The position numbers were made by a program, and so were the translations under genes. Shown here in pieces: positions 12,370-23,516 of a stretch of 64,000 bases of DNA (the stretch's first letter is position 1; the number at the start of each line of letters is the position of its first letter). The notes under the pieces are model-generated. The model saw only the letters and a program-made list of their open reading frames with translations, was not told the origin of the DNA and ran no database searches. Source of the stretch: Mesocentrotus franciscanus (taxonomy: Eukaryota > Echinodermata > Echinoidea > Camarodonta > Strongylocentrotidae); contig CP137670.1 of NCBI GenBank assembly GCA_037976565.1, forward strand, positions 13,906,216 to 13,970,215. Direction: 5' to 3'.

Positions 12370-13020
12370 TTTTGTCCAGTTAATATACCGAGATACTGTC
12401 CAAAATTAGAGGTGAAAAAAATATCTACAAAAAAGCACCTTTTTGGCTCAAAAATTATATTTCACGCACTACATAACTCAATGAAATTGATATCAACTTG
12501 AAGGTATTTTAATTATCCATCTTTTGACACCAAATCCATGGTGGTTAGAGGTTTTACTCAAAAGTTATCTTTAAAACTCGATGTAAACACACCAAACAGG
12601 TCCTCAATACACTAATACACGTATATGCATGCAGTTAATACACATGTGGGCAATAATGTTATTTATGTGGAAATCGAATCAATAACTTTGGGTTGCTATA
12701 ACTTTTTATTGAAAAGAGATATAAACCTTTCCTTTTCACAGAATATTATCCCTGTATATGGGCAATTTCCTGGAAAGTTACAAAAAATGCATTTCTCCGA
12801 TTTTGATATATGAAAAATAACGATTATTGATCAAATTCAATATTTGGAAAAAAAATCACATAAATCATGTTTTTACCTAAATTTGCGATGTTAATTAATC
12901 CCAATTTCGTTGAAATTGGTATCACAATTTAGATAATTTAATTCTCTTTCATATGACACCAAACTCATGGTGGTTCAAGGTTCCCTTAAAATATAATTTA
13001 CAAAATACTATTTTTCGTCA
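12370..13020 (+). repeat. Diverged direct repeat (TTTGACACCAAATCCATGGTGG)
   Basis: A ~100-bp block with GAAATTGATATCA and GACACCAAATCCATGGTGG (12480-12570) recurs as GAAATTGGTATCA and GACACCAAACTCATGGTGG (12910-12990), about 420 bp apart. It is non-coding in all frames. Confidence 0.5.
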
Positions 13021-13182
13021 AAGGGCCGCTTTTTGGACGCCCCCTCCGATTTAGGATTGTTCGCAACAAATTAATAAAAAAACACCTCTGAAATATTGTG
13101 TATTATGATAAAATCTTTCGAATAAACAAGGTGTGCTTAGTTTATGCGGTAGTGGCAGGCAAACCTCTCTTTTCTGACTTTG

Positions 13183-13970
13183 GCCCTCCGCTTATACCCC
13201 CGACATTTCGTGAATAAAGGGGCATGTTTTCACAAAAGATCGGGTAACGCGGCCTCCCGACCTGACGCGACGACCCGATGATTCGAAGTAAGCCTCTTTC
13301 CTTGGGAACTATAGTGACGAGCTATTTCATTATTCTATTATTAATGAATGAACTGCAATACTTAGAACCCAGTCTGCATACATTACTTGTTGCCATGTTG
13401 TTGCTATTTATTTTAAAGGTAGAATGCATAACATTTGAATATGTTAGTAAACTGGTTTATTGTGCATGTCTTACTACTACATACATTACATGGTCATGAT
13501 TTATGATAAAAATGTGAACATTTATTAGGGCATTTTCGAATTGCAATAAAGCGTTTATGCTATGTACCTCGTTGAGAATAGGCCATTTTCGTAATGTAAC
13601 CACATGATACTTCAGTGCCTCGATACGAATTATTTCATTCACCTGTTACGAATAATTGTATTTCAATAATCAGAAAGCAAATTTTATAAATTACGTGTTA
13701 TATATAGGTAGGGAAAGCCATGATGGTTGTCCTACCTAGCAACAACTAATGTTGCTATTTGAATTCTGACTATTGAGATACGTTTATTCGTAACAGGTGA
13801 ATGAAGTAATTCGTATAGAGGTTCTTCATGAAGGCACATGCCTAAATCTGGTTACATTACGAAAATGGCCTATAACGTGTATTACATATTGTCCGACATA
13901 GCAACAACTAACATATGTAATTGGCATTCTGACTTTTGAGATACAATAATATACAACTGGAATTCGTAAC
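13183..13970 (+). repeat. Duplicated flank, left copy
   Basis: From CCCCCGACATTTCGTGAA to ACAATAATATACAACTGG this matches 20000-20755 with few differences, in the same orientation. Together with the fucosyltransferase copies it defines a tandem duplication unit. The short frame at 13278-13499 recurs at 20085-20306, but that is explained by the DNA identity. Confidence 0.85.
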
Positions 13971-14114
13971 ATTTACTGTGGACCTACATGTAACACTATT
14001 CCTCTACCTAAACATCACACTAAACACAAATTCAAACCCAATCACAACCCTTACCCCATGCCCTTGACCAAATGTAGATATACTTCTTATTCCTGTTCAG
14101 TTCATCAACTCTTT

Positions 14115-14600
14115 AGAGGAAGAGAGAGAGAGAGAGACTCAGAACGGGAGAGGATCATAGAGAGAGAGAGAGACTAAAAACGGGAGGGGATGAGTAAAAA
14201 AGTGGGGAATTTGACAGAGAGTGGCACATTGAAAATAAAGAGATCGAGGTGAATAAATTCAGGCAGAGAGTGCATGAAGAGGGGGAGGGATAGAGAAACA
14301 ATAGGGAAAAAATGAGATTAAGAGAGGAAGCCAAATGAGGAGATAGGTGTAGATGATAGAGTGGAGATTATAAAGGGGGTTTAAGAGATTTGGTGAGAGC
14401 TGAAGAAACACAGACACAGAAATAAATCTAGGAAGAGAGGTCTCTGAGACAAGGCGTATGAAGAAAGTGGGAAAAAGAAGAAGAAGAAGAAGAAGAAGAA
14501 GAAGAAGAAGAAGAAGAAGAAGAAGAAGAGGAGGGAGAAACAGAGAGAGTGGACGGGGCTTCTACAAAATGGCAAAATAATGTATGAGAAGATACAAGTG
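14115..14600. repeat. Left arm of a ~480-bp inverted repeat with (GAA)n
   Basis: This arm reads GA-rich, with an AGAAGAAG tract at about 14476-14528, then CAGAGAGAGTGGACGGGGC and CAAAATGGCAAAATAATG. Its reverse complement occupies 15911-16395, including the matching (CTT)n tract at about 15978-16040. The arms are separated by ~1.3 kb. Confidence 0.9.
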
Positions 14601-14719
14601 CAAGATACTAGGTTTTTAAATCTCTCTAATTTTACTGTTCTTTCTGTCAATACATTGACCTTCCCTTGCTTTTGTGTCCATTCTTCTCTGCTCTCAATTT
14701 CTTGTTCTTTCTTTAGGTG

Positions 14720-15123
14720 CCCTGTACATTCAATCTTATTTTACACATTTGAATAGATGTCTCAATATTACCTATTATGTTTTTGATTTTTTTTTTTATA
14801 AATAAATCATTTCTCTCCGAGGCTCTCTCTCTGTCAATCAATTTGTTTATTTGTGTCGAGATCAATACGGTCTTCTCTTTTTCTCTACTTCTTTTCTCTG
14901 GTTCTCCTTTCTTCTCCATTTCTAAACTCTAGTTGCTTCTTTAGATCGATACTTGCACATGTATGTGCATTTCTATCTGTGCTCTTATACTTGTATATCC
15001 CCCTTTCTCTCTTCTCACACTTAATCTTTTGCTCTCTCTCTCTCTCTCTCACTATTGAATGTTGTTTCTATTCAATTTACGATCTTCCTCTTTATTTTAT
15101 ATTGTACAGATTCTCCCCAATTC

Positions 15124-15170
<47 letters not shown>

Positions 15171-15440
15171 CACACAAAAACCCTTTATCTCTCCCTTTTC
15201 TCTGTTGAATGTCATTTCTATTTAATATATGATCATCCTCTTTATCTCTCATTTAACAAAACGGTCAACTCTCGTCCGCTCCCCCTTCTCTCTCTCTCTC
15301 TCCCTTCCTCTTCCTCTCTCTCTCTCTCTCTCGTCCGCTCCCCTCTCTCTCTCTTTATCTCACTCCCTCTCTTTGATGTTACTTCTATTAATTTTCTGAT
15401 CTTCCTCTCTATTTTCCTATTTCACAAACAGCAATGAATA
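14720..15440. repeat. CT-rich low-complexity region
   Basis: Long interrupted (CT)n tracts with a short (TA)n at 15155-15170. The 194-codon frame here (runs of S and L) is an artefact of the CT repeat. Confidence 0.8.
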
Positions 15441-15910
15441 AATCCTGTTCTCTCGAGCTAGAAAATTATCACATTCTATTCATTCTTTGGTATATAACAT
15501 TTTCATTATCTCATCAGAATTCTAAAATCCTGTCATGTTGATAATTACTTTGGAGCCAGAAGGGCATAAGTAGGTTTACACAGAGTTAACACCCTTCTGG
15601 CTACCAAACAGACCATATAATGTTGCATAGCATGTCACATTGTAGGGATGGCACACAATGGCATTATTGGGTGAACAAATGTTAAGGTCGGGGTCTAGTC
15701 TTGCATTTAGAAAATATCAAATTAGACATTTGCAATGTCTTTTTCCTGTTTTATGTCATTGTCTTACGAATAACAAAACATTATTGTCTTAAAAATAACA
15801 AAAAATCATTGCCCTCCCTATCATTTAGAAGCCTTTTTTATTAGATCCAAGGCAATTTCAAAATAGCAACATTTCACTCAATCTAGCCAACCACTAATAT
15901 ATGTATTATC

Positions 15911-16395
15911 ACTTATCTTCTCATACATTATTTTGCCATTTTGTAGAAGCCCCGTCCACTCTCTCTGTTTCTCCCTCCTCTTCTTCTTCTTCTTCTTCTT
16001 CTTCTTCTTCTTCTTCTTCTTCTTCTTCTTCTTCTTCTTTTTCCCACTTTCTTCATACGCCTTGTCTCAGAGACCTCTCTTCCTAGATTTATTTCTGTGT
16101 CTGTGTTTCTTCAGCTCTCACCAAATCTCTTAAACCCCCTTTATAATCTCCACTCTATCAATCTACACCTATCTCCTCATTTGGCTTCCTCTCTTAATCT
16201 CATTTTTTCCCTATTGTTTCTCTATCCCTCCCCCTCTTCATGCACTCTCTGCCTGAATTTATTCACCTCGATCTCTTTATTTTCAATGTGCCACTCTCTG
16301 TCAAATTCCCCACTTTTTTACTCATCCCCTCCCGTTTTTAGTCTCTCTCTCTCTCTATGATCCTCTCCCGTTCTGAGTCTCTCTCTCTCTCTTCC
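15911..16395. repeat. Right arm of the inverted repeat with (CTT)n
   Basis: Reverse complement of 14115-14600. Landmarks in order are CATTATTTTGCCATTTTG, GAAGCCCCGTCCACTCTC, the CTT tract, CCTTGTCTCAGAGACC, and GATCCTCTCCCGTTCTGAG. Its right end coincides with the start of the right fucosyltransferase duplication unit. Confidence 0.9.
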
Positions 16396-19310
16396 TCCCT
16401 TCCGGGTTTCACTTTATATCTTCCCTCTTTCCTTCCGGGTTTCACTTTATATCTAACTATGAAATATTCACTCTCTCTTTATGTATAATCTCTTTACCAC
16501 ACCCTTGGCTGGTTAATTGTTACAGTTTTCCAAATCTTTATAAATGAAGACAACAACTCTGAATAGTCTTTAGGCTTCATTTTATTATTAAACATCGTTA
16601 TCATACATTTATCCATCTTAACGATTATTATTATCATTCTCGTAGCTTCCTGAAAAGTAATATTGCTTTTAGAAGAAAATAAATCTGCAAATTATGCACA
16701 CATTTCCATCAATGTTAATTTAGAATACAAATAACTATAAAGTTTTAAAGATTTTTCAAAACAGAGAACAAAAAGAATAAGAATTATTATAAACAAAAAA
16801 CAAACAAACAAAGTTAGATGGTCAAAATAAAATTGATAAAAACTCATATCACACCCCTTCACTCTACATGCTCTATGCTTTTTTTTTTTTTACTTACCAT
16901 GTCCCGCTTACCAAAGGACGATTATTACACATCATTATTTTACTCTAATGATTTATCCATGCTTCTTATTATCATCATCATTTTCGTTGCTTGCTAATTA
17001 TGTTAAAATGAAGGAAACAAATCTGCAAATTCTGAATACATTTTTTCCCATGTTAATTAAGAAGAAAAAATTTAAAAAATCAAAGGCTGAACCAGGATTG
17101 TCAAAAGGCAAAGAATAAAAACATATAAAATAAATTATCAATTCAAACAAATTAATCAAAATTAATCAAAACTAAAGGAGGTGGACAAAATGAATGTCAT
17201 GAAACCACATCCCATCACTCGACACGTTTTATGACTTCATTCTCTTGTATTTATTTCCCGTGCCCCCCCCCCCTCGATGCTTGTGCCCCTTAATGGCTTG
17301 ACCCATGCTACGCCATTGCACAACAGAACGCTCGATGTGGTTCATTGTTTTAGGTTTGCAATCCCCCTGTTGAGAGTCAGAGGGACGTTTAAGTGTACTT
17401 GAGTTACATTGTATGAGCTAACGTCCTTCTGGCTCTACGGAGATGTAAATCAGAATGTTTGATAATGCGAAGTTTATTACATCGGAAACTTTAAATAACA
17501 AACCTTTTGTTATTGAGTAGCGAATGTAATTAGAAAAACAGTATCGAAAAAATCGATTTCATTCATAGCCCCAATGTAAAATTGGCTTGTGTTTTTATAA
17601 CGTTAAAGGGATTATTTATTAAATTTGCAAAGTATAACTACATAATTATACTGAGGGGTTAGATAGTACAATCTCTATAGACCCAAGTTTAAAGAGGAAT
17701 AGATTCATATGAACTCAAGTAAAATAATAAAACTAATAAAACTATATAAACTCAATTAAAAGAAAGCATAAAGAAAGCATGAATACATGCATAAGAAGCT
17801 TAAGTTAAGTCTAGAAAAAGGAAAAGATCGTAGAACTAAATATTATCATGATTGGTCATTTCCATGGCGCCCAGGTTTCGAGCTCGATGTATCCTTCATT
17901 TAAAGTGATGTTGTTCAAGGGGTTCCTGCAACCCTTGTACCAAACAGAATCACCAAGGAACTTGAAATCGCCTTCTTTCCTCGGACAAATATGGGGTAAA
18001 GTCCTGCACAGAGCTCCTGGACGCAAGGGATACGTACTGACTACCTCGCCATAGTGTCGCCAGTCATGGAGTTTCCTGTATAACGTTTCGTCCTGATCAA
18101 TGCGGTCCAGGTGATCTGCAAGTTCCTTGAGGCTCTCAAAATCAGCGATATGGACAAAGGATTCAGGTGGCGCCACTCGCTCGTAATCTTCCTTTGGCGC
18201 TCCGAGAACCAGTGGTACCGCGCCATATTTCAGAGATATCATCCAGAACTTTTCGGTGATGTAGTCTCTGCATTCGGAGTTTGGTACAGCCAGAAAGAAC
18301 TTGTAACTCGCAAAGAGCTTATTGCATCGCTCCGATCTCTTTGGTAGACATTTCTTGCGTCCACAGGTACCATAATCGTCCAGAGGCATTTCTTCGAGGA
18401 TTCTCTTGATGAAGGGCATCCTTGGCCAGAAGACTTCGTCACAGTTCGTGGCTACCCAGGACAGAAGGCCAGTTCTGTTCTTGTAGAACTCGTCGGACAT
18501 GAACGCTGTGTCTTTTGGGATTGTACTGGATTTGTCAAATCGTCTGTAGTAACCGAATGGAATATGAATGTCAGCTTCTTTGTTGTAGGTCATTAAAACG
18601 TGGTACTTCATGCGAGCGATGTCAAACGGTTCTGCCCACCGACTGGCTCTTAAAGGAGACTCTGTACTGTAATAAATCCATGTCTGTTCTGGATCGGGGT
18701 CTATATTCGAAATCATATCACGTAGTGTATGTCCTTTCCATATCGTAGGAGCCATCCCAAATATAACAGCGTCTTTCCCTTTCATTGATCCCAACTTATC
18801 CCCAAGAGTTAGTACAATATCACAGTTGTATCCTTGAGAGACGCAATCAATGTCGGACTCATAATTTTCTTTGGAGCTAATCTGTAAAAGCGCTTTAAAG
18901 TGGTTCATTTCTGGATATGGAATCATGTGTGCCATGCTCGAAAAAATATGAACTCTCTTTATACATCTCCGTCTCTTTTTCGTATCTACCTCTGTATCTT
19001 TCTGCACTTCGTTTTGTCCATCAGTTGAAACCAGGGGCTCTTGCTTTGAGACGCCCTCGTCAGTTACACTGTAGCTTAACATAGTGTCACCGGCAGCCAG
19101 ATGGCTTTGACCATGACTGATGTTATCTTGGACATATTCCGTAGGCATCCCTCGTAATACAGTATCTTCTTGGTGGTGTTCATATACGCAGTAGTGTCCA
19201 TCCGTGGAAACATTAGGTTCTTTCAGAGATTCATATTCTAAGGTCCATGTCTCAATGTCACTGGTTCCTGCATCAGTCGGCCTTCTGATACCAGGGCCTG
19301 GCGAATCTGC
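16340..19310 (-). repeat. Right unit of the fucosyltransferase segmental duplication
   Basis: Matches 8590-10153 apart from the ~1.4 kb absent there. It includes the complete catalytic coding sequence. A short unrelated insert lies at about 17258-17330 (C-run, then TGGCTTGACCCATGCTACGCC), resembling a transposon end. Confidence 0.85.
17615..17620 (-). terminator. Candidate polyadenylation signal for the fucosyltransferase gene
   Basis: AATAAA on the minus strand, ~235 nt downstream of the stop codon at 17856. It is placed by motif and position only. Confidence 0.35.
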
Positions 19311-19463
19311 ATGGCACAATATATCATGAATTGAGACGGTCAGCCCATTACAGATGAACTTGTCTTCAAATGGTATGTTGATATCGCAAGGTGATACTTG
19401 TGTTACAGTTAGACCTACATGAACCAGGATGCCCGTTACGACAGCCACAACCAGCTTGGTTAC
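17856..19463 (-). CDS. Alpha-1,3-fucosyltransferase (GT10 family), main coding exon
   Basis: A Golgi type II enzyme of this family transfers fucose from GDP-fucose to N-acetylglucosamine-containing glycans. The exon reads LVVAVVTGILVHVGLTV (membrane anchor) and then a long Ser/Asp/Glu-rich stem ending near KKRRRC. The catalytic region follows. The donor-binding signature of the family is visible: LLSWVATNCDEVFWPRMPF, then YKFFLAVPNSECRDYITEKF, with GAVPLVLGAPKEDYERVAPP and FVHIADF after it. The frame is open across all of it and ends at 17856 (PWK stop). The acceptor after CTTTGAAG (exon start 19463) is preferred over a start at 19529, because joining it to 21019-21042 gives a compact N-terminus. 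The total would be about 543 codons, with a longer stem than vertebrate FUT3-7/9. A splice inside 19306-19463 cannot be excluded, since the paralogue's homology starts at 19306. Confidence 0.85.
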   Translation of the reverse strand, partial: VTKLVVAVVTGILVHVGLTVTQVSPCDINIPFEDKFICNGLTVSIHDILCHADSPGPGIRRPTDAGTSDIETWTLEYESLKEPNVSTDGHYCVYEHHQEDTVLRGMPTEYVQDNISHGQSHLAAGDTMLSYSVTDEGVSKQEPLVSTDGQNEVQKDTEVDTKKRRRCIKRVHIFSSMAHMIPYPEMNHFKALLQISSKENYESDIDCVSQGYNCDIVLTLGDKLGSMKGKDAVIFGMAPTIWKGHTLRDMISNIDPDPEQTWIYYSTESPLRASRWAEPFDIARMKYHVLMTYNKEADIHIPFGYYRRFDKSSTIPKDTAFMSDEFYKNRTGLLSWVATNCDEVFWPRMPFIKRILEEMPLDDYGTCGRKKCLPKRSERCNKLFASYKFFLAVPNSECRDYITEKFWMISLKYGAVPLVLGAPKEDYERVAPPESFVHIADFESLKELADHLDRIDQDETLYRKLHDWRHYGEVVSTYPLRPGALCRTLPHICPRKEGDFKFLGDSVWYKGCRNPLNNITLNEGYIELETWAPWK

Positions 19464-19785
19464 CTTCAAAGTAAGAAAAAGGATTGATATTTTTAGTATA
19501 TTGCTCAAACTATTATAAATGCAGGGCAACAGCTGATTATGTTTTCAAATTCTTTTTAATGTTATCAGCTGCAAGCATCTCTTCAAAATAAAGTATTAAA
19601 ACAAATTATGATAAATAGATAAATAATAATACTTACTAATAAAAAGTCAATTAAATGAAAATTCCATTAGCGGGTATAAAACAACAACAACAAAACAACA
19701 AGTGCCTTAGGGTGATTCGATTAGAGGGGAACTGTTGCCTTTGGGTTATTCTCAGGTTCTCAGGTGCGATGTTTTGCGTCAATAG

Positions 19786-20270
19786 ACCGGTTTACTAACT
19801 AACATATTAAAATTTATTTCTGGCTTACTTCGAATCATCGGATCATAGCGTACGGTCGGATGGTCACTTTACACGACCTTTCGTGAAACGAAACGAAAGA
19901 CTCGACCTTTCGTCGATTTGCTGTAGGGTTTTCACAAAGTGTCGGGTAAATTGGACCAGATCCTTATTTTGTAGATGAGGAGTTTATTTCACAAACATTA
20001 TATACCCCCGACATTTCGTGAATAAAGGGGCATGTTTTCACAAAAGATCGGGTAACGCGTCCCCCGACCTGACGCGACGACCCGATGATTCGAAGTAAGC
20101 CTCTTTCCTTGGGAACTATAGTGACGAGCTATTTCATTAACCTGTTATTAATGAATGAACTGCAATACTGGGAACCCAGTCTGCATACATTACTTGTTGC
20201 CATGTTGTTGCTATTTATTTTAAAGGTAGAATGCATAACATTTGAATATGTTAGTAAACAGGTTTATTGT
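19786..20270. mobile_element. Inverted-repeat element at the duplication flank
   Basis: The left side (CCGGTTTACTAACTAACATATT, TGGCTTACTTCGAATCATCGG) and the right side (CCGATGATTCGAAGTAAGCC, GAATATGTTAGTAAACAGG) are reverse complements. The centre holds CGACCTTTCGTGAAACG palindromes. It looks like a MITE; the left flank copy at 13183 keeps mainly the right half. Confidence 0.55.
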
Positions 20271-20755
20271 GCATGTATTACTACAACATACATTACATGG
20301 TCATGATTTATAATAAAAATGTGAACATTTATTAGGGCATTTTCGAATTGCAATAAAGCGTTTATGCTAAGTTCCTCGTTGAGAATAAGCCATTTTCTTA
20401 ATGTAACCATATGATACTTATCTCATTCACCTGTTACGAATAATTGTATTTCAGTAAATCAGAAAGCAAATTTTATAAATTACGTGTTATAAATAGGTAG
20501 GGAAAGCCATGATGTTTGTCCTACCTAGCAAAAACTAATGTTGCTATTTGAATTCTGACTATTGAGATACGTTTATTCGTAACAGGTGAATAAAGTAATT
20601 CGTATAGAGGCGCTTCATAAAGACACATGCCTAAATCTGGTTACATTACGAAAATGGTCTATAACGTGTATTACATATTGTCCGACATAGCAACAACTAA
20701 CATATGTAATTGGCATTCTGACTTTTGAGATACAATAATATACAACTGGCTCGTC
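20000..20755 (+). repeat. Duplicated flank, right copy
   Basis: Same sequence as 13183-13970 (see there). Small indels distinguish the two, for example at 20418, where about 20 bp present at 13615 are missing. Confidence 0.85.
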
Positions 20756-21018
20756 TCTACGTAAAAAAATGATCACATCCTAGAATGCTCTATGGAGATC
20801 GATCAAATGCTTTAAGAAATTACATAAAAATGATCCGAAATCAAATCTGCCCTCTTTTACTCTATAATTATTGAGAACCTTAATGTGTTACGAGTTATAG
20901 CTTTTAGGTACATCAATAAAAACATCTGAAATGAGAGTGTTTTCTAAAGGTAAAGATGTTGGCAAAAGAAAAACATCTTTCTTAAACATTGTATGAATAT
21001 AAAGAAATGATAACTTAC

Positions 21019-21042
21019 CAAACATTTACCCCGGAGATCCAT
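21019..21042 (-). CDS. Predicted first coding exon of the fucosyltransferase
   Basis: ATG at 21042-21040 opens MDLRGKCL and reaches a consensus donor (TTTG/GTAAGT) at 21018-21017. Spliced in phase 0 to 19463 it yields MDLRGKCLVTKLVVAVV..., a short basic cytoplasmic tail followed directly by the membrane anchor, as expected for a Golgi type II glycosyltransferase. The intron would be about 1.55 kb. This is an inference from splice signals and frame; no transcript evidence is available here. Confidence 0.6.
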
Positions 21043-21299
21043 CGTTAGCACATCTAGTACAGGAGCTAGAGGATATGGAAATGTGATCAACTTTCTGCTC
21101 GTGTATAGGGCCGTGGATTGAACTACAAAATTGTAACCTGCTTTGGATGGTAATCAACCCAGTGTCTATAGGCGCAGAGACCTTTTTATTGGGTTCATGC
21201 AAGCTAAGTGTCCCTGCAATCATGGGCACGCTGTACAAGTTCATCAAAGGTTTCAGACAATAGAACCTCACTGCTATTCTTTCTAGGCCTATAGGAGGT

Positions 21300-21956
21300 T
21301 ACGATGAATTGCATGCCTAACATAGCATGAGCCGTGACGTGTTTTGTTGTACTGAATGATGTAAAGACAATCAACAGATTGAGATCAAGCTAAAAGAAAT
21401 GCCACTCATCATGACAGGGTCATTTGGTATATCTTCACAATTATTCAATCGAACGTGAATGCGGTCACATAATGGTTTTCAATTATGAAGCAGGGTTAAT
21501 TAATTGAAATTGCCCTTGGGTAGATTTCTCGTAAAGCTTTGTGATTATATATTCATTCCTAACTGACGTTAATTTGCATAATTCAATAATTTATTCAAAA
21601 TGTTATTGCCAATCATCTTTACTGTCATCCAAAACATTGTTAAGCACAGATACTTTTTTTAAACCCATATAATAATTTTTTTCTTTTAAAGTATTTGGAG
21701 GCAAACTTATATTATAGCGGCATACTTTCGTATATTTGAAAATGGAGCAATATCATATGCTTTACATTGATTTGTTTTGTTTTATTTTTCAAAATCTTTG
21801 CATTATAATAATTATGTTGCGCACCATAATGACATAATTATACGGAAGTTGAATCATATTTTTCGATTAGTAGGGGAAGTTGCAGGATCGATGACATGGA
21901 ACTTCTGTTTTGACGTGAGAAAAAGAAACTGAAATGCTTAATCTGAAGTTCTTAGA
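21300..21956. other. Upstream region of the fucosyltransferase gene
   Basis: The 5' UTR and promoter should lie from 21043 to the right. No TATA box or other element could be assigned with confidence. There is AT-rich sequence with no other gene. Confidence 0.3.
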
Positions 21957-21958
21957 GG

Positions 21959-22482
21959 TACTATGTCCCATTTGCAGGCCAAAAAATGAAAAGGTTAAAT
22001 TCCAATGGCATTTGAAAGACAATACTAATTTAGAACTTCCCTAAAAAAAAGGGGGTCTTAAAAATGTCTTTAAGTGGGAAAATAACGACTATTAGTTGTC
22101 GAATCGACTTAGGAGCTATAGAGCCAGTAAGTAATAGTCTGATTTTTCAGACCATTGTACCGAATGGTCGTACGTTTTATGCTGCGCAAAGATTCAATCA
22201 GTTTAATTTTGGCCATTACAAGAAGTGGGTTATTGATGTAGACAAATGCTCATGTACCCTTTACAGCTCATTTTATGTATGTTATTACCAAAGATGAAAA
22301 AGCCAGTCAGTCACTCAATAGTGTCTGACAGTGAAGTCTAGCAAGTAAACGGGTTTCCTTGCATAATTTGAATATTAGGACACTGCTAACGTTTAAATTT
22401 CACAGATAGGACATGCATGACATATTCATAATTCCTGCAAAGTTCTACAGAATTTGATGTTGGCTGCAAAAGGGACATAGTA
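21959..22482 (+). mobile_element. MITE family 'CTATGTCCC', copy 2
   Basis: Ends TACTATGTCCC and GGGACATAGTA. It contains a 77-codon frame beginning [16 protein letters not shown] (22064-22297) that is also present in copies 3 and 4. Confidence 0.85.
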
Positions 22483-22537
22483 TCTTTAAAGGAGAAGAAA
22501 CCCAACAATCCTTATCTTATTCAGAATTGTCAGCCAG

Positions 22538-22726
22538 TTTAAAGCCCCACTACACTACGTGTAGCTACTTGCTCCCTTTATATAGCAAACAATGCCTGAG
22601 CGGTGCCCGTTGGTCCCCCATGATCCCCTTTTTCTTATGTTAATTGAGAGCTGAGTTGATGAGATAACCACCTGTCAGTGCCCACGCTGGGAGGTCTAAT
22701 CCTTCCTGGCCAAACTAGTACAGACA
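22538..22726 (+). mobile_element. TTAA-flanked MITE family 'TTAAAGCCCCAC', copy 1
   Basis: Begins TTTAAAGCCCCACTACACTA and carries the block TAATTGAGAGCTGAGTTGATG. It ends near CCTGGCCAAACTAGTAC. It is homologous to 51292-51456 and, inverted, to 54510-54706. Confidence 0.75.
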
Positions 22727-22747
22727 GATAGCTTTATAAGGTATTGA

Positions 22748-23516
22748 AATTACTCCTATTTCATTACATAGCAAGGAAAATACCCTCTCCGAAGTTTGCA
22801 GCATCCTTGATAACCATTCTTCCATGGGAGTCACCAGGGCATCGTTTCACGAAACCGTCAGTAGTACAAGTTCACCGACATCCCATTGATTCACGGGTTA
22901 AATTTAATACACGCAATTCAATGGGATGTCGGTGAACTTGTAGTTAGGACGGTTTTCGTGAAACGCTACCCTGTTTGATTAAGATAATGTCAGAGTAGTT
23001 CATATAAATTGACCTACATATGATGGACATGGTGTTGCATAATCATTGGCGATTGTCCAATCATAAGCCATCGATGCAAAACAGCAGCCAACTTGTTACG
23101 CCGGCATCTCGAACAGGTGATTTCTTGTCCCTCCTTTGAATATATAAGAAGCTGAGCTTTGTCTGACAACTTATGCATGCTAAATGGTGCTTAACAAAAG
23201 AAAGTGCTCGACTGTCTGAAACAGCTGAACCAAATATCTGGTCCCTGACAAATAACAGAAGAAAATAAACATTGATTTGAATGCATATCAAAATGGTCTA
23301 TTATTAGGAAATCGTTGTTATGGCTGCACTTCATAGTTAACTGCCCTAATTGCAAATAAAATACAAGTCAGAGGTTACCTCACAAGTTGTATTACTACTC
23401 GTCATCACTATTTTGAACACAATTGCGACTCCCATGGAAGAATGGCCAGCAAGGAAACAACAAACTGTTAAGAGACTGTTTTCCTTGCCAAGAAATCAAA
23501 TAGGAGTAAATTCAAG
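22748..23516. mobile_element. Inverted-repeat element with a nested hairpin insertion
   Basis: 22750-22838 (TTACTCCTATTTCATTAC...CATTCTTCCATGGGAGTC) is inverted at 23424-23516 (GACTCCCATGGAAGAATG...CAAATAGGAGTAA). The arms are ~85 bp. The 65-codon frame at 23350-23547 overlaps the right arm and is probably fortuitous. Confidence 0.65.
22841..22973. mobile_element. Short hairpin MITE
   Basis: GTTTCACGAAACCGTC...AAGTTCACCGACATCCCATTGA is followed by its complement TCAATGGGATGTCGGTGAACTT...GACGGTTTTCGTGAAAC. The arms are ~47 bp with a ~30-bp loop. It sits just inside the left arm of the surrounding inverted-repeat element. Confidence 0.75.

Noticed and set aside
13278..13499. Conserved 73-codon frame repeated at 20085-20306
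   Set aside because: Conservation is explained by the DNA duplication of the whole flank; the frame has no motif beyond hydrophobic residues.
14853..15437. 194-codon Ser/Leu-rich frame
   Set aside because: It is a translation of interrupted (CT)n and (TA)n repeats, with no start context or conserved motif.
15901..16133. Poly-Ser and poly-Phe frames
   Set aside because: They are the (CTT)n tract of the inverted repeat read in two frames.
21026..21271. 81-codon minus-strand frame
   Set aside because: It overlaps, in another frame, the predicted first exon and 5' UTR of the fucosyltransferase. No homology seen.
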